From Caballeronia sp. dw_276 (lineage in GTDB: Bacteria; Pseudomonadota; Gammaproteobacteria; Burkholderiales; Burkholderiaceae): a DNA stretch of 64,000 nt. The number at the start of each line of letters is the position of its first letter. Positions within the stretch are counted from its first letter, which is position 1. Both the position numbers and the translations under genes were made by a program. Under the pieces are notes generated by a model. The model searched no databases. It was given only the letters and a program-made list of their open reading frames with translations, and was not told the DNA's origin. This document shows, piece after piece, positions 9,043 to 21,229 of this stretch. The stretch lies in contig NZ_JAAVUV010000006.1 in the NCBI RefSeq assembly GCF_018449635.1, positions 310,001 to 374,000 on the forward strand, in the 5' to 3' direction.

Positions 9043-9516
9043 ATGCTCGCTCGATGGTGTCTCGCAGCCATTCACTTGCTGGCGTTTGGATTTGCACTTG
9101 CTTCGGTTTTCGGGCGGGCGAGGGCGTTGCGCCAACTTGATCCTGCCAGTTCGATCAGCGCGAATTCCGCCCGCCTGAAGCAGGTTTTTCGCGCCGATAA
9201 CATCTGGGGCGTTACCGCGCTCATCCTGCTGATCACCGGCGCGACGCGCGCGTTTGGCGGCTTCGAAAAAGGCAGTGCTTATTATTTGCACGAGCCGCTT
9301 TTCCACCTGAAGATGACGGCGCTCGTGCTGATCATCCTGATCGAAATCTCGCCGATGATCGCCTTGATCAAATGGCGCATGGGCGTTGGCCGCGGCACGG
9401 TGATCGATCTGGGCAAGGCACGGAAGTTCGCCGCGATGAGCGACGCTGAAGGTGGCTTGATCATTGTGATGGTGATCGCTGCAACAGGAATGGCGCGGGG
9501 AATTTGGGCGGGTTGA
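9043..9516 (+). CDS. DUF2214 family membrane protein
   Basis: The 157-residue protein is hydrophobic with four predicted membrane helices and matches what I know of the DUF2214 family (FALASVFGRARALRQ near the N terminus, ADNIWGV in the middle, FHLKMTALV and a final EGGLIIVMVIAA). No biochemical role is established for this family. The ATG at 9043 has AAAGGAG seven bases upstream. It is probably the second gene of a two-gene membrane-protein unit ending at a terminator shared with the convergent tRNA-Val. Confidence 0.75.
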   Translation: MLARWCLAAIHLLAFGFALASVFGRARALRQLDPASSISANSARLKQVFRADNIWGVTALILLITGATRAFGGFEKGSAYYLHEPLFHLKMTALVLIILIEISPMIALIKWRMGVGRGTVIDLGKARKFAAMSDAEGGLIIVMVIAATGMARGIWAG

Positions 9517-9540
9517 AATCGCGCGCATCACGCTACAAAG

Positions 9541-9576
9541 AAAAAGGCCCTCAAGCTTTCGCCTGAGGGCCTTTTC
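9541..9576. terminator. Bidirectional terminator
   Basis: The stem AAAAGGCCCTCA pairs with TGAGGGCCTTTT. The A run on the left gives a U tract for the leftward tRNA-Val transcript, and the T run on the right serves the DUF2214 gene. Confidence 0.88.
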
Positions 9577-9604
9577 ACGCGGCATATATTCAACCGCGAA
9601 ATCC

Positions 9605-9679
9605 TGGTGGGTGGTACAGGGATTGAACCTGTGACCCCTGCCGTGTGAAGGCAGTGCTCTACCGCTGAGCTAACCACCC
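9605..9679 (-). tRNA. tRNA-Val (CAC)
   Basis: A 75-base cloverleaf on the minus strand with acceptor GGGTGGT pairing ACCACCC and an encoded CCA end. The anticodon stem is CTGCC/GGCAG with loop TTCACAC, giving anticodon CAC, which reads GUG valine codons. D arm AGCTCAGCGGTAGAGC and T loop TTCAATC are normal. It lies downstream of dnaQ on the same strand. Confidence 0.97.
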
Positions 9680-9758
9680 GAAGAGCTTTGGATTATGTCA
9701 GAGCTTAGCCGTTTCGTAAAGTGATTCTTCGGGTGCGTCAATTATCCTGCTGACCGGA

Positions 9759-10496
9759 TCACCGCGCGGCCGAGATCTGGGCATCGATAACCGTTTCGAT
9801 TCTCCACACGCTTGTCCCTTTGACCGCTTTGTCGAGGTCATCGAGGGCCGCGAAATGCGCGCTCAATTCTTCCTCCGACGCCAACAGTACCGGCAACTGC
9901 AGATCATCCAGCGCGATACGCGGCGCATGACCCGGCCCGGACGTGGGCATCTCGCCCAGCATGTCGATGACCAGGCTTTCCTGGCCGCGGGTCATCGCCA
10001 GATAAACTTCCGCGAGCAACTCCGAGTCGAGCAAAGCGCCGTGCAGCGTTCGATGCGCATTGCTGATGCCAAAGCGGTCGCACAAGGCATCGAGTGAATT
10101 GCGCTTGCCGGGGAACATCTGCTTCGCATTCACCAACGTGTCGATCACGCCGCCGCACACATCCTTCACGCAAGGCATGCCCAGCAGCGCGAACTCGACA
10201 TCCATAAAGCCGACGTCAAACGGCGCGTTATGGATGATCAGCTCCGCGCCCGCCACGAAGTCGCGCAACTCATGCGCGATGTCGGCGAACTTGGGTTTGT
10301 CGCTGAGAAATTCCGTGGTGAGGCCGTGCACGGCAAGCGCGCCCGGATCGCTGTCGCGTCCCGGATTGACGTAGAAATGCAGGTTGTTGCCAGTGAGGCG
10401 TCGATTCACAAGCTCGACGCAGCCGATTTCGATAATGCGATCGCCCGTGCGGGCGTTGAGGCCGGTTGTTTCGGTATCGAGTACGAGTTGGCGCAT
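9759..10496 (-). CDS. dnaQ: DNA polymerase III epsilon subunit (3'-5' proofreading exonuclease)
   Basis: Epsilon removes misincorporated bases in the polymerase III core. The 245-residue protein carries the DEDDh exonuclease motifs: Exo I DTETTG (Asp7, Glu9), Exo II HNAPFD, and Exo III with HGALLD. The C-terminal tail would bind the alpha subunit. It follows rnhA after 12 bases on the same strand, so the two genes look like one transcript. This differs from E. coli, where rnhA and dnaQ are divergent with overlapping promoters. Confidence 0.96.
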   Translation of the reverse strand: MRQLVLDTETTGLNARTGDRIIEIGCVELVNRRLTGNNLHFYVNPGRDSDPGALAVHGLTTEFLSDKPKFADIAHELRDFVAGAELIIHNAPFDVGFMDVEFALLGMPCVKDVCGGVIDTLVNAKQMFPGKRNSLDALCDRFGISNAHRTLHGALLDSELLAEVYLAMTRGQESLVIDMLGEMPTSGPGHAPRIALDDLQLPVLLASEEELSAHFAALDDLDKAVKGTSVWRIETVIDAQISAAR

Positions 10497-10508
10497 AGGG
10501 ATAAAAAG

Positions 10509-10967
10509 TTAGCCTTCGGCGAGTGAAGTCACGCCGCGATTCGCGAGCGCGTCGGCGCGTTCATTTTCCGGATGGCCGGCGTGGCCTTTCACCCAGCGCC
10601 ATTCAATCTGGTGCTGGACCACGAGCGCATCGAGCCGCTTCCAGAGATCCGCGTTCTTGACGGGCGTTTTCGCCGCCGTCATCCAGTTCTTCTTCTTCCA
10701 GCCGTGGATCCATTCGCTGATGCCTTTCTGGACATATTGCGAATCGGTGTGGATCACCACGCGGCACGGACGCTTGAGCGCCTCGAGCGCGGAAATCACG
10801 CCCATCAGTTCCATGCGGTTGTTGGTGGTCGGTGTCTCGCCACCGAACAACTCCTTCTCCTGATCGCCGAAGCGCAGCAACGCGCCCCAGCCGCCCGGGC
10901 CGGGATTGCCTTTGCAGGCGCCGTCGGTATAGATATCGATTACTTTGTCCGTGGAGTCTTGGGTCAT
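10509..10967 (-). CDS. rnhA: Ribonuclease HI
   Basis: RNase HI cuts the RNA strand of RNA-DNA hybrids, removing primers and R-loops. The 152-residue protein shows all the family marks: [14 protein letters not shown] with the first catalytic Asp15, NNRMEL with the Glu, HTDSQYV with the second Asp, and [15 protein letters not shown]. The ATG at 10967 shares its A with the TGA of the upstream methyltransferase gene, so translation is coupled. An extended frame upstream of this Met is not part of the protein. Confidence 0.97.
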   Translation of the reverse strand: MTQDSTDKVIDIYTDGACKGNPGPGGWGALLRFGDQEKELFGGETPTTNNRMELMGVISALEALKRPCRVVIHTDSQYVQKGISEWIHGWKKKNWMTAAKTPVKNADLWKRLDALVVQHQIEWRWVKGHAGHPENERADALANRGVTSLAEG

Positions 10968-11812
10968 CAATGTTCGTTGCGTGTATGCGGCGTGGCGACC
11001 GGGGCCAGGCCCGGTGCGAGGGCGGGTTTTTTCAGCTTGCGCGGCCCGATCAGGCGCATGCCGCGCACGCGCTTGATGGCGGTGATCATGTAGGCCGCGC
11101 CGAAAATGGGCCACCAGCGGTCGCCGGCGGCTTCCATGAATTGATAGCGCGCAAGCCATTGATCGGTGAGAAGAGGCGGACGATAGCAGCCGAAGCGCCC
11201 GCGTTCAAGATCGAATCCGAGCAGCTTGATCCAGTCCTTGATCCGCGTGAACGCAATCATTTCATGCGCTGACGGCACGAACGGCCGGCCGGCAACCTTT
11301 CCGAGCGATTGCCGCGCGCCCCACAAACTCAGCGAATTGAAGCCGAGAATGATCAACTGGCCCTCGGGCATCAGCACGCGCTCGGCTTCGCGCAACAGCC
11401 TGTGCGGATCGCTCGTGAATTCGAGCGTATGCGGCATCACGAGCAAATCCACGCTCTGCGCTTCGAACGGCAAATCCAGCAGGTCGCACCACACGGCGCT
11501 GCGGCCCGAAGGCGCGTGCAAACCACGGCTTGCCGATGGCAGCGCGGTCACGCCCGGCCGGGCATCGGCTGAAACCGCGGGCGGGAGCGTGAACGGCGCG
11601 CTCGCGGCGCTGGCTGTATCGAGCACGAGGCCGCGATACGGCATGCGATTCTCGCGCAGCGCGTCGAGCCCGGGCAGGCCCAACTGCAGCGCGTGATAGC
11701 CAAAAATATCCGATACCACGCGGTCGAGCTGCGCCTGCTCCCAGTCGAGCACGTAGCGGCCGGGCGCAGAAACCGTCCAGGCGGGCCAGTCTATAATCGT
11801 TCGCTCTGACAT
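10967..11812 (-). CDS. Class I SAM-dependent methyltransferase, YafS-like
   Basis: The 281-residue protein is a Methyltransf_11-type enzyme. The usual GxGxG motif I is hard to see; motif II/III regions are [23 protein letters not shown] and [21 protein letters not shown] (residues about 118-170). The substrate is unknown. The order mltD-gloB-methyltransferase-rnhA-dnaQ matches the E. coli mltD-gloB-yafS-rnhA-dnaQ neighbourhood, which supports a YafS homologue. Its start lies only 18 bases from the divergent gloB start, so the gloB promoter must lie inside this gene's 5' end. Confidence 0.8.
   Translation of the reverse strand: MSERTIIDWPAWTVSAPGRYVLDWEQAQLDRVVSDIFGYHALQLGLPGLDALRENRMPYRGLVLDTASAASAPFTLPPAVSADARPGVTALPSASRGLHAPSGRSAVWCDLLDLPFEAQSVDLLVMPHTLEFTSDPHRLLREAERVLMPEGQLIILGFNSLSLWGARQSLGKVAGRPFVPSAHEMIAFTRIKDWIKLLGFDLERGRFGCYRPPLLTDQWLARYQFMEAAGDRWWPIFGAAYMITAIKRVRGMRLIGPRKLKKPALAPGLAPVATPHTRNEH
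11792..11797 (+). promoter_or_regulatory. Candidate -10 element for gloB
   Basis: A perfect TATAAT lies 33 bases upstream of the gloB ATG and within the first codons of the divergent methyltransferase gene. The -35 region is weak, so this is suggestive only. Confidence 0.45.
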
Positions 11813-11830
11813 GTTCGGGTGAGTCGCCTT

Positions 11831-12634
11831 ATGAAAACGCTTGAGTACGTGCCGGTTCCGGCGTTTGAAGACAACTACATCTGGGTCATTTCCGACGGAG
11901 AAGATGCCGTCGTTGTCGATCCGGGCGATGCCGCGCCTGTCGAAGCCTATCTGACTAAACGCGGTTGGCGGCTGACTGCTATTTTACTCACGCACCATCA
12001 TCACGACCACGTCGGCGGTGTCGCAAAACTGCTCGTTAGCCGATCGGCCGATGGTGAGATCCCTGTGATCGGCCCGGCCAGCGAGGCAATCGACCATCTG
12101 ACGCGGCGCGTGAAGCAGGGCGACACCGTAAGTATCGCGAGTCCCGCGCTGGAATGCTCGGTCATCGACGTGCCGGGGCATACGGCAGGGCACATCGCGT
12201 ATTTCCAGGCTGCGGACACAGAAGGCACGCCGCATCTGTTCTGCGGCGACACGCTTTTCGCGAGCGGTTGCGGCCGGCTCTTCGAAGGCACGCCGCAACA
12301 AATGCTGAGTTCTCTCGACGCCCTCGCCGCGCTCCCGGACGCGACGCGCGTTCACTGCGCGCACGAATATACGCTGTCGAACATCCGGTTTGCACGCGCG
12401 GCGGACCCTGGTAATGCCGCGCTCGCCGTCTGGCAGAAGGACGCAGAGGATTTGCGCGCGCAAAACCAGCCGACCATTCCAACCACGCTCTTGCACGAAC
12501 GCCAGGTCAACCCGTTCCTGCGCGTCGACGATAAAAACGTCCAGGCCACGCTTGCCGCCCAGTTCGGGCGTCCAGTGCGCGACCGGCTCGATGCGTTCAC
12601 GCTCGTGCGCGGCTGGAAAGACAAATTTCGCTAA
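11831..12634 (+). CDS. gloB: Hydroxyacylglutathione hydrolase (glyoxalase II)
   Basis: Glyoxalase II hydrolyses S-D-lactoylglutathione to D-lactate and glutathione, the second step of methylglyoxal detoxification. The 267-residue protein is a metallo-beta-lactamase-fold enzyme with the binuclear metal motif [10 protein letters not shown] near residue 57, a later VPGHTAGH histidine, the bridging Asp in FCGDTLF, and C-terminal CAHEYT with the last His ligand. The ATG at 11831 starts the canonical [16 protein letters not shown] terminus; a GTG-like start 12 bases earlier is less likely. Confidence 0.95.
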   Translation: MKTLEYVPVPAFEDNYIWVISDGEDAVVVDPGDAAPVEAYLTKRGWRLTAILLTHHHHDHVGGVAKLLVSRSADGEIPVIGPASEAIDHLTRRVKQGDTVSIASPALECSVIDVPGHTAGHIAYFQAADTEGTPHLFCGDTLFASGCGRLFEGTPQQMLSSLDALAALPDATRVHCAHEYTLSNIRFARAADPGNAALAVWQKDAEDLRAQNQPTIPTTLLHERQVNPFLRVDDKNVQATLAAQFGRPVRDRLDAFTLVRGWKDKFR

Positions 12635-12718
12635 CCCGCAAACATCCGCGGTTATCTTCATCTGAAACGTTGAAATGCATTGCAGGTCCCGGATTTTGCT
12701 GTGTTTTTTGCATTTATA

Positions 12719-12747
12719 TTGACGTGATGCGTGCGGTTCCGTACTAT
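12719..12747 (+). promoter_or_regulatory. Sigma-70-type promoter of mltD
   Basis: TTGACG (12719-12724) and TACTAT (12742-12747) are separated by exactly 17 bases. The -10 ends 44 bases upstream of the mltD ATG. Confidence 0.7.
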
Positions 12748-12791
12748 CGGGTCCAAATTTCCAAGCACATTTTTTGGAATCCGAGACGTTC

Positions 12792-14450
12792 ATGCGATTG
12801 ATTTTTAGCGCGCTACTCGTCCTGACTTTGGCTGCATGTGCCAGCCAGGGGCCGACAGCGACCAACTCCCTATCTTCACTCCCTTCCGCCCAGAAGCAGC
12901 AAGCCGTAGCTGACACCATCCGCAAGACTGCCGCCGCCAAGGAAACGATCAACGTCGACAAAACGTCAGTCGATTCGCTTTCCGGACCTGACGGCGATTT
13001 GTGGGGACGTATCCGCCGGGGCTTCCAGATTCCGGACCTGCAGAGCGACCTGGTCGACATGCAGGTGAACTGGTACGCGCAGCGCCCCGATTACGTCGAG
13101 CGCATGACCGGGCGGTCACAGAAATATCTGTATCACATCGTCGAGGAACTCGAGCAGCGGCACATGCCGACCGAGCTTGCGTTGCTGCCGTTTATTGAAT
13201 CGGCTTATAACCCGCAAGCGCTCTCCGTGGCGAAAGCTGCCGGCATGTGGCAGTTCGTGCCGGGCACCGGCCGCGACTACAACCTGAAGCAGAACATGTT
13301 TCAGGACGAGCGGCGCGACGTGCTGGCGTCCACCAGCGCGGCGCTCGACTATCTCTCGCGACTGCACGACATGTTCGGCGACTGGCATCTGGCGCTCGCC
13401 GCGTATAACTGGGGCGAAGGCAGTGTGCAGCGCGCGATCGCGAAGAACGAAGCGCTGGGCTTGCCGACGGACTATCAAAGCCTGCGCATGCCGAACGAGA
13501 CGCGCAACTACGTGCCGAAGCTGCAGGCGGTGAAGAACATCGTCGCGAATCCGCAGATGTACGGGCTGACGTTGCCGGACATTCCGAATCATCCCTATTT
13601 CGTGACCGTCACCACGGCGCGAGATATCGATGTGACGATGGCCGCGAAACTCGCCGGCATGACGGTGGAGGAGTTCCGTTCGCTGAATCCGTCGTTCGCG
13701 AAGCCGGTGATCCTGGGCGCGACCAATCCGCAAATCCTGCTTCCTTTCGATAACGCCAACATCTTCCAGAAGAACTTGAAGACGTATTCGGGCGCATTGT
13801 CGTCGTGGACCACTTATACGGTCAGCGAACGCGCCACGCCCGCGGTGATCGCGCAGAAGATCGGCGTGGATGCCGACACACTGATGTCCGTGAACCGAAT
13901 TCCAGCGGGCATGCGGCTGAAGGCAGGGTCGACCATTGTCGTGCCGCGCGGCGATGACGACGACGAAGACATCAGCGCCGACGTCGCCGAAAGCGCCATG
14001 CTGGCGGTCGAGCCGGACGTGCCCGATACCCGCAAGATGCTGATCCGGGTCCGCCGCGCGCAGTCCATGTCGACCTTCGCTGATCGATACAACGTCTCGG
14101 TCGGCCAACTGAAGGGCTGGAACCGGACGCATCGCGATTCCGTGTTGCCGGGTCAGGTGATGGTTCTGCATGTGCCGGTCGGCCGTGCCGTGCCTGCCGA
14201 ACCAGGTCCGATCCGCGTTGAGACTGTCAGTGCGACGAGCCGGACGAGGGGCGGCGTCTCGAAGATCGGCACGCATGCGCCGCAATCGAAGGCTGTTGTC
14301 GCGCGTAACGGCAAGGCCAGCGCAGCGCCGGTCAAGGTGACGCGTGTCGCCGAGAAAGCCAGCGCTCCGACGAAAGCCAAGCCGGTAGCGGTGAAGCCGG
14401 CCGCTGCAGCATCGAAGAATACGAAGACCGCCGATAAAAAGAAAAAATAA
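12792..14450 (+). CDS. mltD: Membrane-bound lytic murein transglycosylase D
   Basis: MltD cleaves the glycan strands of peptidoglycan to 1,6-anhydro-muropeptides at the outer membrane. The 552-residue protein begins with a lipoprotein signal ending LTLAAC. The SLT domain has PFIESAYNPQA with the catalytic Glu and AGMWQFVPGTG and AAYNWGEG. Two LysM modules are visible, one starting YTVSERATP and one around IRVRRAQSMST. The end is a lysine/alanine-rich tail of about 90 residues. The Met at 12792 is chosen because it puts the lipobox at residue 15; an earlier in-frame ATG adds six residues. Confidence 0.94.
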   Translation: MRLIFSALLVLTLAACASQGPTATNSLSSLPSAQKQQAVADTIRKTAAAKETINVDKTSVDSLSGPDGDLWGRIRRGFQIPDLQSDLVDMQVNWYAQRPDYVERMTGRSQKYLYHIVEELEQRHMPTELALLPFIESAYNPQALSVAKAAGMWQFVPGTGRDYNLKQNMFQDERRDVLASTSAALDYLSRLHDMFGDWHLALAAYNWGEGSVQRAIAKNEALGLPTDYQSLRMPNETRNYVPKLQAVKNIVANPQMYGLTLPDIPNHPYFVTVTTARDIDVTMAAKLAGMTVEEFRSLNPSFAKPVILGATNPQILLPFDNANIFQKNLKTYSGALSSWTTYTVSERATPAVIAQKIGVDADTLMSVNRIPAGMRLKAGSTIVVPRGDDDDEDISADVAESAMLAVEPDVPDTRKMLIRVRRAQSMSTFADRYNVSVGQLKGWNRTHRDSVLPGQVMVLHVPVGRAVPAEPGPIRVETVSATSRTRGGVSKIGTHAPQSKAVVARNGKASAAPVKVTRVAEKASAPTKAKPVAVKPAAAASKNTKTADKKKK

Positions 14451-14476
14451 CAAGCTGTCCGTGCGGTCAAGAATCC

Positions 14477-14508
14477 ACGCCGTCACCAAGGTGACGGCGT
14501 TTTTATTT
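14477..14508 (+). terminator. Terminator of mltD
   Basis: ACGCCGTCACC pairs with GGTGACGGCGT and is followed by TTTTATTT. Confidence 0.88.
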
Positions 14509-14560
14509 GAGCGTGCAAGTTAAACTTCTGCTTCAAATCCTATAAAGCCCTGCGCTGCAC

Positions 14561-15796
14561 ATGACGTCCTCCGTTCGTCTTCGCGTGTTCTTCCTGTTCT
14601 CGGCCGGGTACTTTGTCTCGTACGTTTTCCGCGGCGTGAATCTGGGCTTCGCGCCGTACATCACACACGATCTCGGGCTGTCGGGCGCGGATCTCGGCTT
14701 GCTTACATCGCTTTATTTCCTTGGCTTCGCAGCGGCGCAGATTCCGGTCGGCATCTTGCTCGACCGGTTTGGGCCGCGTCGCGTCACGGCCGGCATGCTG
14801 CTGTTCGCGGCGCTCGGCATCGGCGTATTCGGTGCGGCCGGGGGTATCGGCGGGATGATGCTGGGGCGCTTGTTGATCGGCGTGGGAGTGTCCGTGTGCA
14901 TGAGCGCCGCGTTCAAGGCGCTCGCTCAAATCCTTCCCGTCGCGCAATTGCCGATGGTCAACGGCTTCGTCATGGCTATCGGCGGCCTTGGTGGCGTGGT
15001 CGTCGGCTCGCCGCTTGCATGGACGCTGGGCGTGACCGACTGGCGTCACATCTGCTTTGGTCTTGTCGTGATGACGCTTGCGGTGGCCGCTGCCATCTTC
15101 CTGTTCGCTCCAGAGCATCGCGATGACGGGCATCGGAAAGCGGACATGCTCACGCAATTCAAGGGCACCTGGCACATCTTGCGCAGCGGCACGTTCTGGA
15201 AGATCGCATCGTTTTCGGTGGTGACGCAGGGCGTTTTCTACGCGATGCAGTCGCTGTGGATCAGGCCCTATCTGCTGGATGTCATGGGCCTCAGCGCTCA
15301 ATACGCGGCGGTGCTGGTATCGGTGCTCGGAATTGCGATGATGATCGGCTGCGTGAGTTTCGGCGCGGCGGCGCGCAGCCTGGCAAAACGGGGAATCACG
15401 GTCTACGCGTTTTGTGGCTTCGGCATGGCGCTTTTCGTGCTCGTCCAGGTGTTGATGCTCGTGCGCGCGCCTATATCGCCGGCATTCCTGATCGCGTGCT
15501 ACGGGATTTTCGGCGGCACGGGCATTCTGAGTTATGCCGTGATGGCCGAGTATTTCCCGACCCACATGATTGGCCGCGCGCACAGCACGCTGACGCTCGT
15601 GCTGTTCATCCTGATCTTCGGGTTGCAGGTCGGCATTGGCGCGATGCTTTCGCGCTGGTCCGTGCAAGCGGGGCACTATCCGGTCGCCGCGCATCTGAGC
15701 GTGTGGGGCGTGCTGATTGCGCTGCAGATCGCAAGCGCCATCTGGTATGTGCTGCCGCGCAGTGTTCTCGAAAAGCGCGAAGGCGTCGCGTCCTGA
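14561..15796 (+). CDS. MFS transporter, substrate unknown
   Basis: The 411-residue protein has the 12-helix major facilitator layout. The signature between helices 2 and 3 is GILLDRFGPRRV, and an RxxxGxG-like region RLLIGVGVSV follows in helix 4. A cytoplasmic loop of about 30 residues near residue 190 separates the halves. Similar sequences are often annotated as general MFS permeases, and nothing in the context shows the substrate. It stands alone between the mltD terminator and the carA promoter. No strong Shine-Dalgarno is seen, so the start at 14561 rests on the immediate hydrophobic helix. Confidence 0.82.
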   Translation: MTSSVRLRVFFLFSAGYFVSYVFRGVNLGFAPYITHDLGLSGADLGLLTSLYFLGFAAAQIPVGILLDRFGPRRVTAGMLLFAALGIGVFGAAGGIGGMMLGRLLIGVGVSVCMSAAFKALAQILPVAQLPMVNGFVMAIGGLGGVVVGSPLAWTLGVTDWRHICFGLVVMTLAVAAAIFLFAPEHRDDGHRKADMLTQFKGTWHILRSGTFWKIASFSVVTQGVFYAMQSLWIRPYLLDVMGLSAQYAAVLVSVLGIAMMIGCVSFGAAARSLAKRGITVYAFCGFGMALFVLVQVLMLVRAPISPAFLIACYGIFGGTGILSYAVMAEYFPTHMIGRAHSTLTLVLFILIFGLQVGIGAMLSRWSVQAGHYPVAAHLSVWGVLIALQIASAIWYVLPRSVLEKREGVAS

Positions 15797-16158
15797 GCGG
15801 GCAAAGCCCGCCAGGCCTGGTTCACAGCGCCTACCCTGGAACGTCTCTTGCGTGCCACGCGTCTCAAATTTGGAGGGAAGGGCGTTTTCGGGCTATAATT
15901 CGAAGGTTTGAGCAAATCAACCTACACCCTAGCGCCTACCTCCCAATCACCGTTCATCCGCCGCGCTTCTGCCTATGCGCGCAACCCGCCTGACGCCTGA
16001 TTCGCGCTTCTCTCAACAGCAGCGCAGAGGCAGAAAAGGCGAGCGATGCGCCAACGCCGTGGAACGCGATGCGGGTCTGCATGCGCCACTTACAAGGCCG
16101 CGCGCGACTCCACGGTCGGATGACAGGTCGGCAACAGGGTGTTCCCAAGGAGCCTCCC
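15797..16158 (+). promoter_or_regulatory. carAB promoter and long leader
   Basis: The region is 362 bases without a convincing gene. A promoter is readable as TTGGAG (15870-15875), 18-base spacer, TATAAT (15894-15899). This would leave a leader of about 250 bases before the carA GTG at 16159. No conserved riboswitch fold or leader peptide was recognised. A long frame starting at 15975 in another register has no ribosome site and looks spurious. Confidence 0.6.
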
Positions 16159-17298
16159 GTGTTGCCGTCATTCTCTCCCGCAATCCTCGCACTCGCCGAC
16201 GGCACGGTCTTTCGTGGTCACTCGATCGGCGCGTCCGGTCACACAATCGGCGAAGTGGTGTTCAACACCGCCATCACCGGTTATCAGGAAATCCTGACTG
16301 ATCCGAGCTACGCCCGCCAAATCGTCACGCTGACCTACCCGCATATCGGCAATGTCGGCGTGAACGCTGAAGATGTCGAATCCACCAAAGTCCATGCCGC
16401 CGGTCTGATCATTCGCGATCTGCCGGTGCTGGCGTCGAATTTCCGTTCCGAACAAACGCTTTCGGATTATCTGAAAGCTGAAAACGTCGTTGCGATCTCC
16501 AATATCGATACTCGCAAACTCACGCGCGTTCTGCGTGACAAGGGCGCGCAAAACGGCTGCATTTTGGCGGGTGACGACGAAGCCAAAGCCCTGGAACTCG
16601 CGCGCTCGTTTCCGGGTTTGTCGGGAATGGATCTCGCGAAAGTCGTCTCCACGAAAGAGAAGTACGAGTGGACGCAATCCGAATGGAAACTGGAAAGCGG
16701 CTACGGCGAGCAGAAGGCGCCGCAATACAGAGTGGTCGCGTTTGACTACGGCGTGAAGTACAACATCCTGCGCATGCTCGCGGAGCGCGGTTGCCACGTC
16801 ACCGTGCTGCCGGCTGAAGCCACGGCCGCCGACGCCCTCGCGCTCAACCCGGACGGCATCTTCCTTTCGAACGGCCCAGGCGACCCGGAACCGTGCGATT
16901 ACGCCATTCGCGCGACGCGTGAGTTCATCGCGCGTGGCATTCCCACGTTCGGCATTTGCCTGGGTCACCAGATCATGGGTCTCGCCGTCGGCGCCAAGAC
17001 CATGAAGATGAAAACGGGCCATCACGGCGCGAATCATCCGGTGAAGGATCTCGAAAATGGTCGCGTGGTGATCACGTCGCAGAACCACGGTTTTGCCGTC
17101 GATGCGTCGACGCTCCCCGCCAACGCCAAGGTTACGCATACGTCGCTCTTCGATGGCACGCTGCAAGGCTTCGCGCTCACCGACAAACCCGCGTTCTGCT
17201 TCCAGGGACATCCTGAAGCATCGCCGGGGCCGAACGATATCGCGTACTTGTTCGATCGCTTCGTCGGCCTGATGGAAGCGCAAAAAGAAGCAGCCTGA
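16159..17298 (+). CDS. carA: Carbamoyl-phosphate synthase small subunit (glutaminase)
   Basis: CarA releases ammonia from glutamine and channels it to CarB for carbamoyl phosphate, the precursor of arginine and pyrimidines. The 379-residue protein has the N-terminal CPSase small-chain domain ([18 protein letters not shown]) and a C-terminal class I amidotransferase. The catalytic triad is Cys267 in GICLGHQ, with His351 and Glu353 in GHPEA. The GTG start at 16159 has AAGGAG six bases upstream; the frame extends further up but without family similarity. carB begins 46 bases after its stop. Confidence 0.97.
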   Translation: MLPSFSPAILALADGTVFRGHSIGASGHTIGEVVFNTAITGYQEILTDPSYARQIVTLTYPHIGNVGVNAEDVESTKVHAAGLIIRDLPVLASNFRSEQTLSDYLKAENVVAISNIDTRKLTRVLRDKGAQNGCILAGDDEAKALELARSFPGLSGMDLAKVVSTKEKYEWTQSEWKLESGYGEQKAPQYRVVAFDYGVKYNILRMLAERGCHVTVLPAEATAADALALNPDGIFLSNGPGDPEPCDYAIRATREFIARGIPTFGICLGHQIMGLAVGAKTMKMKTGHHGANHPVKDLENGRVVITSQNHGFAVDASTLPANAKVTHTSLFDGTLQGFALTDKPAFCFQGHPEASPGPNDIAYLFDRFVGLMEAQKEAA

Positions 17299-17344
17299 GA
17301 CGCGGGCCAGACCAGAACACGCAACACAATCATTGAGAGCAGTT

Positions 17345-20599
<3,255 letters not shown>

Positions 20600-20660
20600 G
20601 GCTTCTGATTCGAGTCTCAGCAGTATCAGCAGTCTCCATACGAAGTCTAAGTATCAAGGG

Positions 20661-20722
20661 CCGCGGTTAAGCGGCGTCTCCCATTTTTACCGGGAGATGC
20701 ACTTAACCGCGGTAATTTTTTT
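20661..20722 (+). terminator. Two-tier hairpin with U tract between carB and greA
   Basis: An 11-base-pair outer stem (20661-20671 with 20702-20712) encloses a 6-base-pair inner stem (TCTCCC with GGGAGA) and ends in TAATTTTTTT. It can end the carAB transcript. It lies only 30 bases before the greA ATG, so it may also act as an attenuator in the greA leader. Confidence 0.8.
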
Positions 20723-20752
20723 ACGTCTGCATTTTTGCGTAATGAGTTGGTT

Positions 20753-21229
20753 ATGAGCACAGTTCCTTTGACTAAACGTGGCGCAGCGTTGCTGCGTGAC
20801 GAATTGCAACATTTGAAATCCGTAGAACGCCCGGCGGTTGTCAACTCGATCGCCGAAGCGCGCGCGCAGGGCGACCTGTCGGAAAACGCGGAATACGACG
20901 CGGCCAAGGAGAAGCAGGGCTTTATCGAAGGCCGGATTGCCGAACTGGAGTCGAAGCTGGCGGGCGCGCAAGTCATCGATCCGACCGAGGTGGAAGCCGA
21001 CGGCCGCGTGATCTTCGGCGCAACTGTCGAGCTGGAAGATCTGGACTCGGGGAATATCGTGACGTATCAGATCGTCGGTGACGACGAGGCTGACATCGAC
21101 CACGGCCTTGTTTCGATCAGCTCGCCCATTGCGCGCGCGTTGATCGGCAAGACGGAGGGTGATGTCGCGTCCGTGCAGGCACCGAGCGGCGCGCGCGAGT
21201 ACGAAGTCATCGCGGTCAAGTACGTCTGA
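20753..21229 (+). CDS. greA: Transcript cleavage factor GreA
   Basis: GreA rescues backtracked RNA polymerase by stimulating cleavage of the extruded RNA end. The 158-residue protein is full length. The N-terminal coiled coil carries the catalytic acidic tip between helices in the [15 protein letters not shown] region (residues about 41-55), and the C-terminal FKBP-like domain ends in the usual [12 protein letters not shown] segment. The ATG at 20753 gives [10 protein letters not shown]; a frame extension of six codons upstream is not conserved. Its TGA shares one base with the ATG of the next gene. Confidence 0.96.
   Translation: MSTVPLTKRGAALLRDELQHLKSVERPAVVNSIAEARAQGDLSENAEYDAAKEKQGFIEGRIAELESKLAGAQVIDPTEVEADGRVIFGATVELEDLDSGNIVTYQIVGDDEADIDHGLVSISSPIARALIGKTEGDVASVQAPSGAREYEVIAVKYV

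Noticed and set aside
15975-16301. A carA leader peptide or protein
   Set aside because: No ribosome site, and the frame overlaps carA in another register with an Arg-rich, non-protein-like product.
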